64,000 nt of DNA from Silene latifolia (Eukaryota; Streptophyta; Magnoliopsida; Caryophyllales; Caryophyllaceae). The translations under genes were made by a program, and so were the position numbers. The notes below the pieces were generated by a model. It did no database searches. It was not told where the DNA came from and saw nothing but the letters and a program-made list of their open reading frames with translations. The DNA lies in NCBI RefSeq assembly GCF_048544455.1, contig NC_133526.1, forward strand, positions 5,720,001-5,784,000. Direction: 5' to 3'. This document shows positions 10,932 through 23,200 of this stretch, one piece after another; position 1 is the stretch's first letter; each line of letters opens with the position of its first letter.

Positions 10932-12110
10932 CTAAGATAAGCCTATACAACGTAAAAGACGACGCTTAGCTCGTTTTTCCTTGATATCATGCAACTTTTC
11001 CGAGGAGCACCCTGGAATTGTAACGAGGCTTGCAATACAAAACATGACGGAGCTATAAAACATTGACGATACCTTTAGAGCGAAGGGTACCGTTTTATTA
11101 TGTTGGTGATCATACCATTTGAGATTCCAATTACCTTGAACCAGTAAACGATGACGTCCATCCTTTGAACGAGCAATAAGACGATGATTATCTTGAAATT
11201 TTCTAGGAACACGAAACATCTTCTTCCATGAACCATCTTCTTCTATCATCCAAATTTCTCTTGATAAATTACCACCGCGTAGATATAACAATCCATCCAA
11301 CTCTTCCAAATATACTTGACTTCTTAGTTGAGGTAAATTAAGATCGTCTATCCATTTCTCTGTAACAACATCAAATCGAGCAATTCTATAATCTTTAGCG
11401 CCTAGTATCTTAACTGAAACAAGAAGATAGTGTGGCATCTTGTTTCGGTATATTACATTTATTTGATCGTTTAGCCATCTTTTTCCGGATGAAACTCGAG
11501 TAGGAGGAGGGGTAGGGTAGCTCCATAAATCAGCCTTCACGCTGTATACACGCACATCAATGTCATTCTCCGTCCAAACCCTATTAGTCACTACAATCTT
11601 GTAGTCATCGTGTTCACTATCGTAACCAAAACCATATGATTTATAGTCTCTCCAATTCTTGTCGGAGGAAGGAAGGATTAATTTGAAAGTACCCGTTGTA
11701 GGGTTGCATATAACGAAGCACTTAACCGTGTAATCGGGCCCACGCGTAATTTTCAAGCAAACCAAGCCATTACAGGAGCCTACAACTTCGGTACAGGTAC
11801 TATTAGTTCTTATTATATCCTTAGGCCAATTCAATTTGATCCATCTAGAGGGGTGATATAAATCATCGATGAAATGAAAGGCAGTTGTAAAAAGGGCACG
11901 ATTGTGTTTTGAGTCGGATTGGAGGGATTTGTTAAGATGGAGTTTAGCGAAGAGGGGATTTTTGATAAGATTGCACCACTCTTTGCATACGCACTTGAAG
12001 CGTAGGACCGATTTAGCCGGTAACAAAATAAGTATTTCAAGGATCATATCTAAAAGCAATCGACGGGTCGTCTTTAGATTGCACTTGTTTATTGTAGTGA
12101 GACATCCCAT
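10932..12110 (-). CDS. F-box protein with F-box-associated domain (F-box gene 2)
   Basis: A single exon of 392 residues from the ATG at 12110 (MGCLTT). The frame extends ten codons further up but only to a TTG, and gene 1 has a stop in the matching stretch, so 12110 is the better start. The F-box is near residues 18-56 (LLLDMILEILILLPAKSVLR, then FKCVCKEWCNLI). The associated domain has GSCNGLVC, CNPTTGTFKLILP, YGFGYDSEHDDYKIV, IARFDVVTEKWIDDLNLP and IWMIEEDGSWKKMF. It ends with the same LVTIPGCSSEKLHDIKEKRA tail as gene 1, so the two are close paralogues. Convergent with gene 1; likely an SCF substrate receptor. Intact. Confidence 0.9.
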   Translation of the reverse strand: MGCLTTINKCNLKTTRRLLLDMILEILILLPAKSVLRFKCVCKEWCNLIKNPLFAKLHLNKSLQSDSKHNRALFTTAFHFIDDLYHPSRWIKLNWPKDIIRTNSTCTEVVGSCNGLVCLKITRGPDYTVKCFVICNPTTGTFKLILPSSDKNWRDYKSYGFGYDSEHDDYKIVVTNRVWTENDIDVRVYSVKADLWSYPTPPPTRVSSGKRWLNDQINVIYRNKMPHYLLVSVKILGAKDYRIARFDVVTEKWIDDLNLPQLRSQVYLEELDGLLYLRGGNLSREIWMIEEDGSWKKMFRVPRKFQDNHRLIARSKDGRHRLLVQGNWNLKWYDHQHNKTVPFALKVSSMFYSSVMFCIASLVTIPGCSSEKLHDIKEKRAKRRLLRCIGLS

Positions 12111-12150
12111 TTCTGGAAATCTTGTGACAGAGAACAACAACAGATTTTGA

Positions 12151-12540
12151 TCTCAGATTTTAAAGCAGAAATTATATTGAGACTAGGAATTTGATTGTCA
12201 TTAGGATTCTAATCGAGATTGTGTTAACAAAATATCTAGTACGTCTTAGATAAGCATTTCCTCAGTCTCAATCGTTTGATTCAAGGGTTTCCATAAAATA
12301 TGGCCATTCCATTATAATTAAATAAGATAAGATAAGATGCTGAAAGTATGAGATACAAAGTTGCATACGTAATAAGAGGAATTGATCGAGGCATTTTAGA
12401 TAATAACTAGTTTTTGAAACCGTGAAAAATCATGGCTCCTATACAAATTTTCTTTTTCTGTTAATACTACTTGTATAAAACAGATTTTGATTTGGAAACA
12501 TTGCAGACGATAAAGTAGGATAAAAATTATGAGATTGAAC

Positions 12541-12614
<74 letters not shown>

Positions 12615-12621
12615 AAAAAAA

Positions 12622-12652
<31 letters not shown>

Positions 12653-13174
12653 TGAGATTAGTTGGGGAATAGCCGAATAGAGGTACTGTATTTGTCGTTA
12701 AAATGTGGGTCTTTGTAAGAGATACAAAAAATATCTAATCATGAATAACTCTTCCTCTTCTTCTCTATTAACAACCTAGTAAATTAATGAGATTTAGGCA
12801 TTTAATAGAGAGTTTTTTTTTGAATGTATATGGTGAACGGATGACGTTGCTCATTGCTCTGATGATTCATGATTTATGCTAACTCGTAGATTTGCATTCT
12901 CAATTCATCATACTCAAATTAAATAGGTCTAATTATATGTATACACTACAAGACATAATTTGTTTATATAGAAATCAATGATTAATACTTATACATGGTT
13001 ATGTATTATGTAATATCAAGAAATTGGTGAGAAATTGAAAAATCCGGTAAGATTTTAATCGGAAAAATAGAAGGGGGTTGATTAATAAGGAGGTTAATCT
13101 CACATAATCATTTTGTCTACAAAGTGAAAGAATCTGAACAAATCAAAAATTATACTAAAATTATACGGAGTATT
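12151..13174. other. Intergenic spacer with microsatellite and Mutator-TIR remnant
   Basis: Holds the 5' flank of gene 2 with the cluster promoter block (about 12155-12205, inverted), an (AAT)n tract at 12540-12653, and at 13020-13110 a stretch resembling the inner part of the terminal repeat of the Mutator-like element at 51352-53262. No coding region seen. Confidence 0.6.
12540..12653. repeat. (AAT)n microsatellite
   Basis: About 35 AAT/TAA units, interrupted once near 12610-12622 by CAAAAAAAAAA. Likely highly polymorphic in length. Confidence 0.95.
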
Positions 13175-14413
13175 CTAAGATAAGCGGCCTATACAATATA
13201 ATAGACGTCGCATCGGTCTTTTTTCTTTGATTTCAGGCCACTTCTGCACGGAGCACCCTGGAATCGTAACGAGGCTTGCAATATAAAGCATGAGTAAGCT
13301 ATACCTTGATGATGGCAGCTTTAGAGTGAAGGGTACAATTGTGCCATCTTGGTGATCATACCACTTGACTTTACAATTATTATATTGTTGATTTTGAAAC
13401 AGTAAACGACGGCTTCCGTCCTCTGAAAACGCAATAAGACGATGGTCGTCGAATGCTGTTGGAATATGAAACATTTTCTTCCATGAACCATCTTCTTCCA
13501 TTATCCAAATGTCACTCGAAAAATGACCGACACGTAGGTATAACCGTCCATCCAACTCTCTCAAGTATATTGCAAGTACATCCTTTATTTGAGGTATACT
13601 AAGATCGTCTCTCCATTTCTCCGTAACAACATCAAATCGAGCAATTCTATAATCTTTATAGACTCCATAACTTCCATCATCTACTATCCTAGCAGAAACA
13701 AGATAGTGTAGCATCTTATTTCTATATATCGCCTTTTGATGGGTTTCCCATTGTCTTCCGGAAGAAACTCGAGTAGGAGGAGGAGGATAGCTCCATAAAT
13801 CGGCTTTTAAGCTGAATATACGCACATCTCGGTCACTTTCCATCCAAACCCTACTAGTCACTACAATCTTGTAGTCATCGTGTTCACTATCGTAACCAAA
13901 ACCATATGATAAGTCATGGCTCGACCATATCTTGTCCGAAGAAGGAAGGATTAATTTGTAAGTACGTGTTGTAGGGTTACATATAAAGAAGCACGAAACC
14001 GGGTAATTAGGCAAATGTGTTGCAGTACCAGAATTCGATACATAAATTTTGAAGCAAACCAAGCCATTACACGAGCCTATAACATCGGTATAGCCTTCAT
14101 CAATAATTCTTTTGATTTGCTTAGGCCAATTCAATTTGGTCCATCTCGAGGGGCGATACATATCGTCTACGACACGAAGGGTAATTTCACATAAAAGGGC
14201 ATGATTGTGTCTTGAGTCGGATTGGAGGGATTTGTTAAGATGGAGTTTAGCGAAGAGGGGGTTGTTGATAAGATTGTACCACTCTTTGCATACGCACTTA
14301 AAGCGTAGGACCGATTTAGCCGGTAACAAAATTAGTATTTCAAGGATCACATCTAAAGGCATTTGATGGGTCGTCTTTGGATTGCACTTGTTTCTTGTAG
14401 TGAGATATCCCAT
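13175..14413 (-). CDS. F-box protein with F-box-associated domain (F-box gene 3)
   Basis: A single exon of 412 residues from the ATG at 14413 (MGYLTT). A longer frame to 14443 opens only with TTG. The F-box (MPLDVILEILILLPAKSVLR, then FKCVCKEWYNLIN) is near residues 18-56. The associated domain shows GSCNGLVC, CNPTTRTYKLILP, YGFGYDSEHDDYKIV, RIARFDVVTEKWRDDLSIP and IWIMEEDGSWKKMF. It is slightly longer than its neighbours because of inserts near VSNSGTATHLPNY and IVDDGSYGVYKDY, both within regions expected to vary in substrate contact. Same orientation as gene 2, about 1 kb away; a tandem duplicate. Intact. Confidence 0.9.
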   Translation of the reverse strand: MGYLTTRNKCNPKTTHQMPLDVILEILILLPAKSVLRFKCVCKEWYNLINNPLFAKLHLNKSLQSDSRHNHALLCEITLRVVDDMYRPSRWTKLNWPKQIKRIIDEGYTDVIGSCNGLVCFKIYVSNSGTATHLPNYPVSCFFICNPTTRTYKLILPSSDKIWSSHDLSYGFGYDSEHDDYKIVVTSRVWMESDRDVRIFSLKADLWSYPPPPTRVSSGRQWETHQKAIYRNKMLHYLVSARIVDDGSYGVYKDYRIARFDVVTEKWRDDLSIPQIKDVLAIYLRELDGRLYLRVGHFSSDIWIMEEDGSWKKMFHIPTAFDDHRLIAFSEDGSRRLLFQNQQYNNCKVKWYDHQDGTIVPFTLKLPSSRYSLLMLYIASLVTIPGCSVQKWPEIKEKRPMRRLLYCIGRLS

Positions 14414-14577
14414 ATCTGATAATCTTGTGACAGAGAACAACAACTCTCAAATTTTAAAGCAGGAATGTTATTGAGATTAGGAAGTTGATTGTTGTTAGGA
14501 TTCTATTTGACAAAAAATATCACGTTGTAATCTGAATGTAATACGTCTTAGATAAGCCCTCCTTCTGTCTCAATCCT

Positions 14578-14670
14578 TTTTTTTTTTTTTTTTTTTGAAA
14601 AGAAATCACGAAGGCATTACTTCAATAACGATAAATAAAAAAGTGAAGCACTGTTCAACAACGGAGGCAA
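14578..14670 (-). repeat. Poly(T) tract with short LINE- or SINE-like tail
   Basis: A run of about 20 T followed by GAAAAGAAATCACGAAGGC. Read on the minus strand this is an A-tail after TTCGTGATTTCTTTTC, as at the end of a retroposon. The related sequence seems to resume at 15155-15260 after the hAT-like insert. Confidence 0.4.
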
Positions 14671-15152
14671 ATAGACCTGTCAAATTCTGACCCGACCTGA
14701 CCAGTTTTTGAGGGTCAAGACACGAAAATTTCGACTCGACAACCCGTTTGACCCAAACCAGAAGCAACCCGTTATTCGAGACCCGACCTGAACGGGTCGA
14801 CCCGTTGGGTCAAAGATAAATTAAAAATTTATTAAAATATTAATATTTTATATTTGAAAATTTAGTTAAAAAATTACTCCTTATTTTTATTATTTAAAAT
14901 TACAAGCACAATTAAAAAGTCAATTTTATATAACTTTTAAAATATTTAATAATAAAATAACTATTACAAAAAACTTTATTTTAATAATTATATCAATATT
15001 ATTAATGTAAATCTTGAATATGATTAAAACATTAATTTTAAATATATTTTGCAATTTTAAAAAAATATTTTTTTGATTAAAAAAATCAATAAAAAAAGTC
15101 GTTCGAAATGATTTCTAGACCCGTATGACCCGACCCGTTTGACAAGACTGAA
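14671..15152. mobile_element. hAT-like MITE with GACCCG-rich ends
   Basis: Left end TAGACCTGTCAAATTCTGAC and right end CGACCCGTTTGACAAGACT are imperfect inverted repeats. Both ends are packed with GACCCG/CGGGTC motifs around an AT-rich core. Flanks GAGGCAAA and GAAGGCAA resemble an 8-bp target duplication but are not identical. Non-coding. Confidence 0.5.
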
Positions 15153-15331
15153 GGCAAGCAATCCGTCCAAACCGTCCTACCAAGAACTCTAGGAACTACA
15201 TAGGCAACACAATTGCCAATATGGCAATATAACATTACCACCAAATAACGGAATGAAAACTATCTCCGTCTCAATCATTTGATTAAATGGTTTCCATAAA
15301 ATGTGCCCATTCATTATATTATACTCCTTCC

Positions 15332-15878
15332 CTCCGGACTAGGGGTGCTAACGAGCCGAGCCGAGCCCGAGCTTGGCCTTTCTCGGCTTGTGCTCAAAAA
15401 CTAAAACTCGATCTCGAGCCGATCTCGAGCTTACCCGAGCTTGTAGAAAATGTGCTCGATATCAAGCTTGCGAGCTTTAACGCGAGCTCGAGCCAAACTC
15501 GAGCTCAAATCGAGCCTATATATAATGGTTAATTTTTTGATTTTTTTTTCTTCCGATATTTTCAATAACAAGGCTCGAAAGTTAAATGTAAAATATTTGA
15601 CAAATCAGTGAGACATTTGATATATGTGATACAAAGATATAATCATGATAAAATATTTTTATAAAATATGAGCAATATCTTATATAATCACACAAGTTCG
15701 AGCCGCTCACGAGCTTTTCGAGCCGAGCCATCGTTTGCTCGGCTTGACTCGTTAAGCTCTCGAGCCGAGTCCGAGCTCGAGCCGATCTCGCACGAGCCGA
15801 GCTTTGACCGAGCTTTTGCCGAGCCGATCTCGAGTTGCTTGCGAGCTGTCTCGTCTCATTAACACCCCTACTCCGGAC
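15332..15878. mobile_element. hAT-type MITE with perfect 8-bp target duplication
   Basis: The element proper is 15340-15870 (531 bp). It begins TAGGGGTGCTAACGAG and ends CTCATTAACACCCCTA, imperfect inverted repeats with the TAGGGGTG terminus typical of hAT elements. The flanking CTCCGGAC at 15332-15339 and 15871-15878 is a perfect 8-bp target duplication. Both subterminal regions carry many CGAGC/GAGCCGAGC motifs, which in hAT elements are often transposase-binding repeats. The open frames across it (15287-15532, 15668-15862) are artefacts of these repeats. It lies about 165 bp beyond the ancestral CRR6 stop codon. Confidence 0.85.
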
Positions 15879-16083
15879 AACTCAGGCCGTTCGAGTTAAA
15901 GTACCAGTATGCCCAGGTCTAGTGAACCACGTCAAATGATCGCAAAATATTTAAGCACGTATACTCAAGATTTTCCTATAAATCTAGACAATTAATTTTA
16001 GATTACAAACATCACACATGCATGCGTGCGCCATTTCAAAGAACAGTCGATTTGGGCACCTCAGTTGCATTATTAGCTGGTTG
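15879..16083 (-). other. Displaced 3' end of CRR6 (ancestral last codons, stop and 3' UTR)
   Basis: Read on the minus strand from 16083, the CRR6 frame would continue from the insertion point as ANNATEVPKSTVL and stop at TGA (16036-16038). The rest is presumed 3' UTR. The stretch is now separated from its gene by 11.2 kb of retrotransposon. Confidence 0.75.
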
Positions 16084-17449
16084 TGAAGAGTTAAGAACGA
16101 TTAACACCTAAGAGGGGGAGGGGGTGAATTAGGTGTACCTTTTTTAAAAATTTTATTCTTAACTTAGTTAATTAACTATTTTAAGCTAAGAATAAAGAAG
16201 TACAAGACTTGAGAAACTTAATTGAAGGTAAGTTCACAAGAAGATACAGCAGTTCTATGTCACGGTGTAGGTGACTGTGACACAGAACTTGATTAGGTAC
16301 ATGCGAGAAATAGCAAAGTGGAAGAACGTAAAAGTAAATGAACAAACAAACGACATTTTAAAAATTGGTTCAGCCTCTACTCCGAGGCCTACGTCCAACC
16401 GTTATTTTATTGCTTGTTTAGAAATTTACTCAAACTTACTAAACCCCTTACAATGAAAATAACTCGCCAACCTACTCCGGTTGCACTCAAACTTAAAGCT
16501 ACTCCGCTTCAAGAGTTTATGGGTTCTATCTCAAGGTGTTACAGAATCTTGAATCTCAAGAGTTCACTTAAATGAACATGGAGATTACAATGAAGATCTA
16601 ACACGAGAATCATGGAACAAACTCATCATGTCACAGTACAGCGAACTGATACTTGGAGGTTTTACAGCTTTTTTTCGAAAACAATTTTGAAGACTTAAAA
16701 CCAGAAAAACGTTTTGCAAATGCTTGAAGAATAAAGCTTTTAATGCACAAATGATTTGCAAGGTTTTTACAATAAATGCTTTGGAAGTCTTGAGAAATAA
16801 ATGTGACTAAGACACTCTATTTATAGTGGATTTAGTCTTAGGTAAGTACACATTGAAGAATTAAATCCAATATATAAATAATAGCTTTGAGTGATGGTAA
16901 GTGTTAGACTTATAGGCTTGGGGCTTAAGAAATCAGAAAACTTAAGCTTCTACACTCAACATGTGACAATTTACCGAAATGGCAAAAAGCCTTTCTTACT
17001 TTAGAAGTTTGACAAGTCTTTTTTGCCATTTTGGTAAAAGGTGTTTGCACAAATCTAGAGGCTTAGTCAAGTGGGCTTGTGACTCCAAAATTTCAGATTG
17101 TTTTCAAGTTTCTGAAAATTCAAATGTTTAAGGTTTAAAGTTTGCAAAGTTTTGACACTTAAAAACATTTGACGAAAACTCCTCCGTATGATAGTACCGA
17201 AACCACGATGCGATGTACCGTTGCATGGTTTTGCCATTACTTGACTTAAATGAGAATGTTACACTTACTCTTACATATATCGACTAGGGCTTTGGAAAGT
17301 ATCATTGTCTTGACTTCCTTGAATGACTTGATCATCTTGAATCATTGTTGAAAGTCCATTTGATTGCTTCATTCACTAAGTAGTTCAACTAAGAGTAAAC
17401 AATCAAATAACAAGGGGACTTGGCATCATCAATCTAATGTGTTCTAACA
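16084..17449 (-). repeat. 3' LTR of the SIRE-like element
   Basis: Plus-strand start TGAAGAGTTAAGAACG and end GTGTTCTAACA, i.e. TG...CA termini on the element strand (TGTTAG...TCTTCA). 1366 bp. Closely similar to the LTR at 25892-27248 and, more distantly, to the solo LTR at 46017-47470. Confidence 0.93.
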
Positions 17450-17462
17450 AATTCCCCCTTTG
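17450..17462 (-). other. Polypurine tract
   Basis: Minus strand CAAAGGGGGAATT directly before the 3' LTR: the usual primer site for plus-strand DNA synthesis in LTR elements. Confidence 0.8.
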
Positions 17463-17864
17463 ATGATGACAAGTCCAAACATGTGTGATATTCCCCCTTA
17501 GCCCATGGTTAGTCGGTCTTTGGTCAATTTCAACATAAACATAATTAATAAACATGATCAAGGTATTCGAAAGGTGCAACATGCTTGGCCAAAGTAAAAC
17601 ATCTAATCATGGAAGCTAAGACATAATTAAGGTGAACGTTAGCCTAAGAGTTAGAAGATCACACATAGCATAATTTAAACTACTTCCCCCTCTTGACATC
17701 GTCAAAGGAGGAGAAAACATGTCCAAAAGGCAAGCAACACGATTAAAACACACGTAAATAGTTCAAGCAAGATAAAAACAAACAACCGAAGGTGCAAGAG
17801 AGTGTCTGAAAACGAAACAAAGAGCCAAAGTTCAAAAGGAGAGACGGGTTAAAGAGGCATGAGT

Positions 17865-19913
17865 TTAGGAGGCATTCTGAAAACGTTCAAGGAGATCTTC
17901 ATTCATGGTGCGAAGATCACCAACTTCATCCCTCAACTTGCCCTGTTCTTTGACCAGCCGGTTCACAATCCCAAGGAGCTCATCCAACTTGGCAAGGACC
18001 ACACCCATTTCAACGGTAGAACCCACTGTAGAACCCGACTGATTTTTTCTTTCCAATTTGCCATTCTTGATCTCCAAATTCATCCGAGAAAGAAGGCCCG
18101 GTGTCATCTCATCACTTAATTTCTCAATAGCAGGGGCTTCCTTCAACACCAACCCTTCCCTCATAAAAATTATCGAGAGCCACATACCATAAGGAACTAC
18201 GGCATTTTTGTCAAAGTTGCCGCTTTGGAACTCAGTGGACATCTCAAGTATTCGGTGAAACATAAGGCGAGGAAGGTTAATGGGTTTGTGCTTAACAATG
18301 TGATGAATGAGGAGCATGTCAAGAAGAGAACATCTCCCACGGCTATTGTTGGAAGGGACAAGGTTACGAAAAACCAGGTTAAAGATGAACCGAATGGGTG
18401 CGGTTAATTCAAAGGCATATATGTTGGTAGGGCCATCATCATCATGAGGTCGAAGAACCTTCATGACCTGGGTAGATGTAACCTCATCAATTTCACCCCA
18501 ATCACGTTTTGGGAAAGAAGTAAGCCCGACATTACAGATATCAAGATGAGTAGCAAGTTGGTCAATGGTTAGGACAAAGGGTTTCGATTGATAAAGGCCG
18601 AGAGAGTTCCGCATTCAACATCCACCTTGATTGTGCATAGAATTGGATGACTTTTGACAAATACATGGGACTATATTTGTCCAACAGATTCACCCAACCC
18701 TGTGCATACATGGCCTCTTTGAAGTATTTGAAAGCAAGAGATGTGTCATACCAGGATTTCTTATAGCGCCTTCCATCGTGGAAGCAACAAATCAAAGATA
18801 CCGTGACATATCTTGAAGATCTCCTCCGGGAGATCAAGAGAATTAAGATGGTTGAAGATGTCATTCTTGAATGATTCGGCAAAGGGAGCAATGACAAGAT
18901 CCATGCAAGTGTTGAGAGGAACTTTCTCCTCAATGATCTCATTTTCATCTATGCTCGGCAAATCCCGATGATAACGAGCCCTTTTGGTTGCTTTGGTTCT
19001 TGACCCGGATCCCCTTTTTCTTTGAGTAACCTTGGGTTTTGGAGGGGATGCCTCCGGGGTCACATCCTCGTCATCATCACCAAATATTTCAAGCATCTTT
19101 CTCTTGGACCGGGTTCGTGATGCAGGTTTTGAGAACAATGGGTTAAGCCCATCATCAAACACCATTGTGGTATCATCACGATCTTCAACATCAACAACTT
19201 CATAATCGATTTTTTCAAAGCATTGAACCGATTTCCCTTTCAACAAAGGAGGCCTCCGTTGCATCACTCTCACTCCTCTTATCCTTCTCTAAAGTTTCAC
19301 TCACCAAATCTTTCAATAGTACATCATCATCATTCTTTTCAACAACATCTTTCTCATCGTCACTCTTCTCCTTCTTTTCTTTTTCTTTTGAATCCCCTTG
19401 ATTTTCTTTTGATTTTTCCTCACTTTCCTTTTCTTTTTCCTCTAATTTTTCTTTACTTTCTTTTGATTTTTCCTCACTTTCTTTTGATTTCTCTGATTTT
19501 TCCTCACTTTCTTTTTCTTTGTTTCCCTCTTTTGATTTCTCTCCTTCAAGTTCCCCCTCTTTCATCTCACTTGAGTGATTTCCCTTTTCACTTGTTTTGA
19601 CAACATCACTTGATTTTTCAACGTCTTCATTCGTTTTGGTTCCCTTAGAACCGGAGTCTTCTTCATCGGTGTTAATGTCCACCTCCGCATCTAATTGGAG
19701 AGAAATAGGAGGATTCCTACTTCTTCCTCCTCTGCCACGACCACCGCCCCTTTTGGCGGTAGTCTTCTTTCGTGCAACGGTTGGTTTGGCAGTGGCAGAG
19801 GTGATTTCATCTAGTTTTGCAGCGGTTTTGGGAGCCATCTTTTTCTTGGCAATGTATTTTGGATTAAAGGAATTTCTGAGTTGAAGTAATTCTTTGGAAA
19901 GTTTTGGAGGCAT
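17865..19913 (-). pseudogene. Extra reading region 3' of pol in the SIRE-like element (fossil)
   Basis: The region lies between RNase H and the 3' LTR. The first part (19913 downward) starts MPPKLSKELLQLRNSF. It has a Lys/Arg/Gly-rich stretch (KRGGGRGRGGRSR) and then a long Glu/Lys/Ser-rich low-complexity run. The later part (17865-18614) resembles the 'putative plant transposon protein' domain, with LDICNVGL...RPHDDD...APIRFIFNLVFRNL...VPYGMWLSIIF, and ends in a predicted coiled coil. SIRE/Maximus elements carry such an extra region, sometimes called env-like; its role is unknown. I see no convincing membrane segment or signal peptide here. Degraded. Confidence 0.6.
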
Positions 19914-20271
19914 TTTGAAGAGAGTGGAAGAGGAAATGGCTTTGACGGTTTTTGGGAATCCGAAAAAGTGAGAGTTGGTTGTTTATTTAGTGGGTAATAG
20001 GATGTGCTTAGTGGAAACATGGAAGTAAATGAGGGGATGGTGTAGTTATTCTAGGTGAGGGACGGTTGAGTGTTGATAATGTGAGGCTAGGGTGTAGGCT
20101 TTTAAGTGATGGGACATAAAGTGATTTTTGGAAGCTCAATGCAAAAACAACTCAAGTGCACTCATTCGGCTGTCAATTTCATTTGGTCGACATTTGCATG
20201 TATTATACCATGTTAACTAACATTTAATTTCATGTAAATCCTCCTTCTAATCAATCATTGGAAAACGTATT

Positions 20272-23200
20272 TTAATTTAGCGGTATGTCACCTAATAAAC
20301 CAATTTCCGACCGAAGTCTTTCGAATTGTTCTCTTTCTAACGGTTTTGTAAGAATGTCCGCAATTTGATTTTCCGTTTTACAAAAGCTTAGACAAATATG
20401 ACCTTTCTCAACTTGATCACGTAGAAAATGATGTCGTATGTCGATGTGTTTAGTTCGTGAGTGTTGTATAGGATTCTTTGATATATTAATTGCACTAGTG
20501 TTGTCACAAAAAATAGGGGTAGTCTCGAAAGTAAGGCCATAATCATGCAATTGTTGACGTACCCAAAGAATTTGTGCACAACATAGAGCGGCACTCACAT
20601 ATTCGCCGTAGTGGACAATGCAACGGTGTTTTGTTTCTTCGAAGCCCATGAAATGAGACATGGTCCTAGGAAAGTAGCAATGCCCGAAGTGCTTTTCCTA
20701 TCCAATGTATCACCGGCATAGTCCGCATCCGAAAAACCTACAAGATCAAGTTCGTAGTGAGTTGGGTACCAAAGATATAGTCCTTGTGTTCCAATCAAAT
20801 ACCTAAAAATCCGTTTGACGGCTTTGAAATGAGATTCTTTAGGATTTGATTGGAAACGGGCACAAGCACACACACTAAATTGTATGTCGGGTCGACTAGC
20901 GGTTAAGTAAAGTAAGGAACCGATCATACCTCGATATACCTTTTCACTAATGCTCTTACCGTTTTCGTCTTTGTCAAGCTTGACTTTAGACACCATTGGT
21001 GTAGGCATAGGATTAGAGTTAGTCAACCCAAACTTACTTAGCATTTCCTTTAAGTACTTTTGTTGATGAATCATCGTTCCATTTTCACATTGTTTGATTT
21101 GAAGACCAAGAAAGAATCCAAGTTCTCCCATCATACTCATTTCAAATTCCGAAGTCATCAAATCAGAAAAGTACTTATAAAGAACATTGTTAGTTGCACC
21201 AAAAATAATGTCATCGACATATACTTGCACAAGCAACGATTCATTTCCTTGTGACTTGATAAACAACGTTTTATCCACGGACCCACGTATGAAACCATTT
21301 TCCAATAGAAACTTTGAAAGCCTATCATACCAAGCCCTAGGAGCCTGTTTTAAACCATAGAGTGCTTTATCTAGTTTAAAAACGTGGTTGGGAAACTCGT
21401 TGTTTATAAAGCCCGGAGGTTGTTCAACGAACACTTCTTCATCAAGGTATCCATTTAAAATGCGCTTTGACATCCATTTGAAAAAGCTTTATACCTTGAA
21501 AAGACGCAAAAGCTACAAGCATTCGTATGGCTTCAAGCCTAGCTACCAGTGCAAAGGTTTCATCGTAATCAATTCCTTCTTGTTGGTTAAAACCTTGCAC
21601 CACTAGTCTAGCTTTATTTCTTACGATTTCTCCAACATCATCTAGCTTATTGCGAAAGACCCACCGTGTACCAATTACAGTACGTTGAGAGGGCCTAGGG
21701 ACAAGATGCCATACCTTGTTCCTTTCAAATTGCTCCAATTCCTCTTGCATTGCAATCATCCAAAGATTCATCGCCAAGGCTCTGTGACATGGTCCGTTCG
21801 ATTTTTGAGATGAAGGCATTGTGTGCACAGTAAATTTTGAAGCGATGATCTGGTTTTTATTCCAGGTTAGGTCACCGGTTAAGTTTGATAATGGATGTGA
21901 GCTTTGGTGTTTCCATTTCTTGGGAATAAGTGAGTTAGAAGATTCGGGTTGTTAAATGCCGTAACAAAGAGAGGGGACTGTTGCATGAGAAATGTTTGAA
22001 GGAGGTGATTGTGGTTCGTTTATGATTAGGTTGGGCTGTTCTTCACCATCCTTGTTCCCCTGGATGAGGTAGCATCATCTTGTGTAGGAGGACGATTAGT
22101 TCCCCTAAATTTTGCGCATCCTCCTCATGCAAATGGGTTCCAATCGTTGCTCGCCTTCTTCTACCACTTGATCCATTTCATGTCGTATCATACCAATCTC
22201 AAAATCATCATCATATTCATCATCCTCATCATCAACCTGTGTGTTTGACACAAAAAGACTAGATTCGTCAAATATTACATGAACGCTTTCTTCCATTTTC
22301 ATGGTCCTTTTGTTATAAACTTTATAGGCTTTACTATGATCAGAATAACCAACAAAAACTCCTTCATCACTACGAGCATCAAATTTGCCAAGGTTGTCTT
22401 TTCCATTGTTGTGCACAAAGCATTTACTACCAAAGCATTTTAAGTGTGAAAGATTAGGTTTTCTTCCTCGTAGTAGTTCATAGGAGTTTTCTCAATGATT
22501 TTTCTAATCATGACACGGTTGTAAATATAACAAGATGTGTTTACGGCTTTGGCCCAAAAATTCTTAGGAACTTTAGAGCTAATGAGCATGGTCCTAGCCA
22601 TATTTTCAAGAGTTCGATTCATTCGCTCCACAACCCCATTTTGTTGTGGGGTTCTTGCGACTTGAAAAGTTATGACTAACACCGTACTCATTACAATAAG
22701 ACTCAAATGACGAGTTCTCAAATTCGGTTCCATGGTCAGATCTTAATGAGACAAGTTTGTATCCAAATTTGTTTTGAACCTTTTTGACCCAAATTAGGAA
22801 CTCATCAAATGTTTGATCTTTAGAACTTAAGAAAAGAAGCCAAACAAATCTTGTAAAGTCATCTATAATGACACAAATAAAGCGACTTCCACCTCTACTC
22901 ACAACTCGCATGGGACCACATAAATCAATATGAATGAGTTCAAGAGGTAAGGAAGTGCTAACAACCTTTTTGGATTTAAAAGAGCATTTAACTTGTTTTC
23001 CTTTAACACAATCATCGCAAAGTGATTTAAATTCAAATTTAATGTTAGGAATGTCGTCAACTAGATCAAGTCTCTTAAGAGTGTTAAGTGTCTTAGCATT
23101 TACATGACCAAGTCGTTTGTGCCAAAGCCAAGGGTCGTTCTTTTGAACACTCATGCATGATAGTGATTGACCCGACAATGCATACAAGTTAGTCATATAG

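Noticed and set aside
12111-12140. N-terminal extension of F-box gene 2 (and likewise 14414-14443 for gene 3, 31880-31924 for gene 4)
   Set aside because: The longer frames open at TTG, not ATG; gene 1 has a stop in the matching stretch, and the gene 4 extension is only a hexanucleotide repeat.
15287-15862. Two Ser/Glu/Arg-rich small proteins
   Set aside because: They translate the CGAGC-rich arms of a hAT MITE.
17450-20272. A host gene for a basic nuclear protein at 19215-19913
   Set aside because: It lies between RNase H and the 3' LTR of the SIRE-like element on the same strand, so it belongs to the element.
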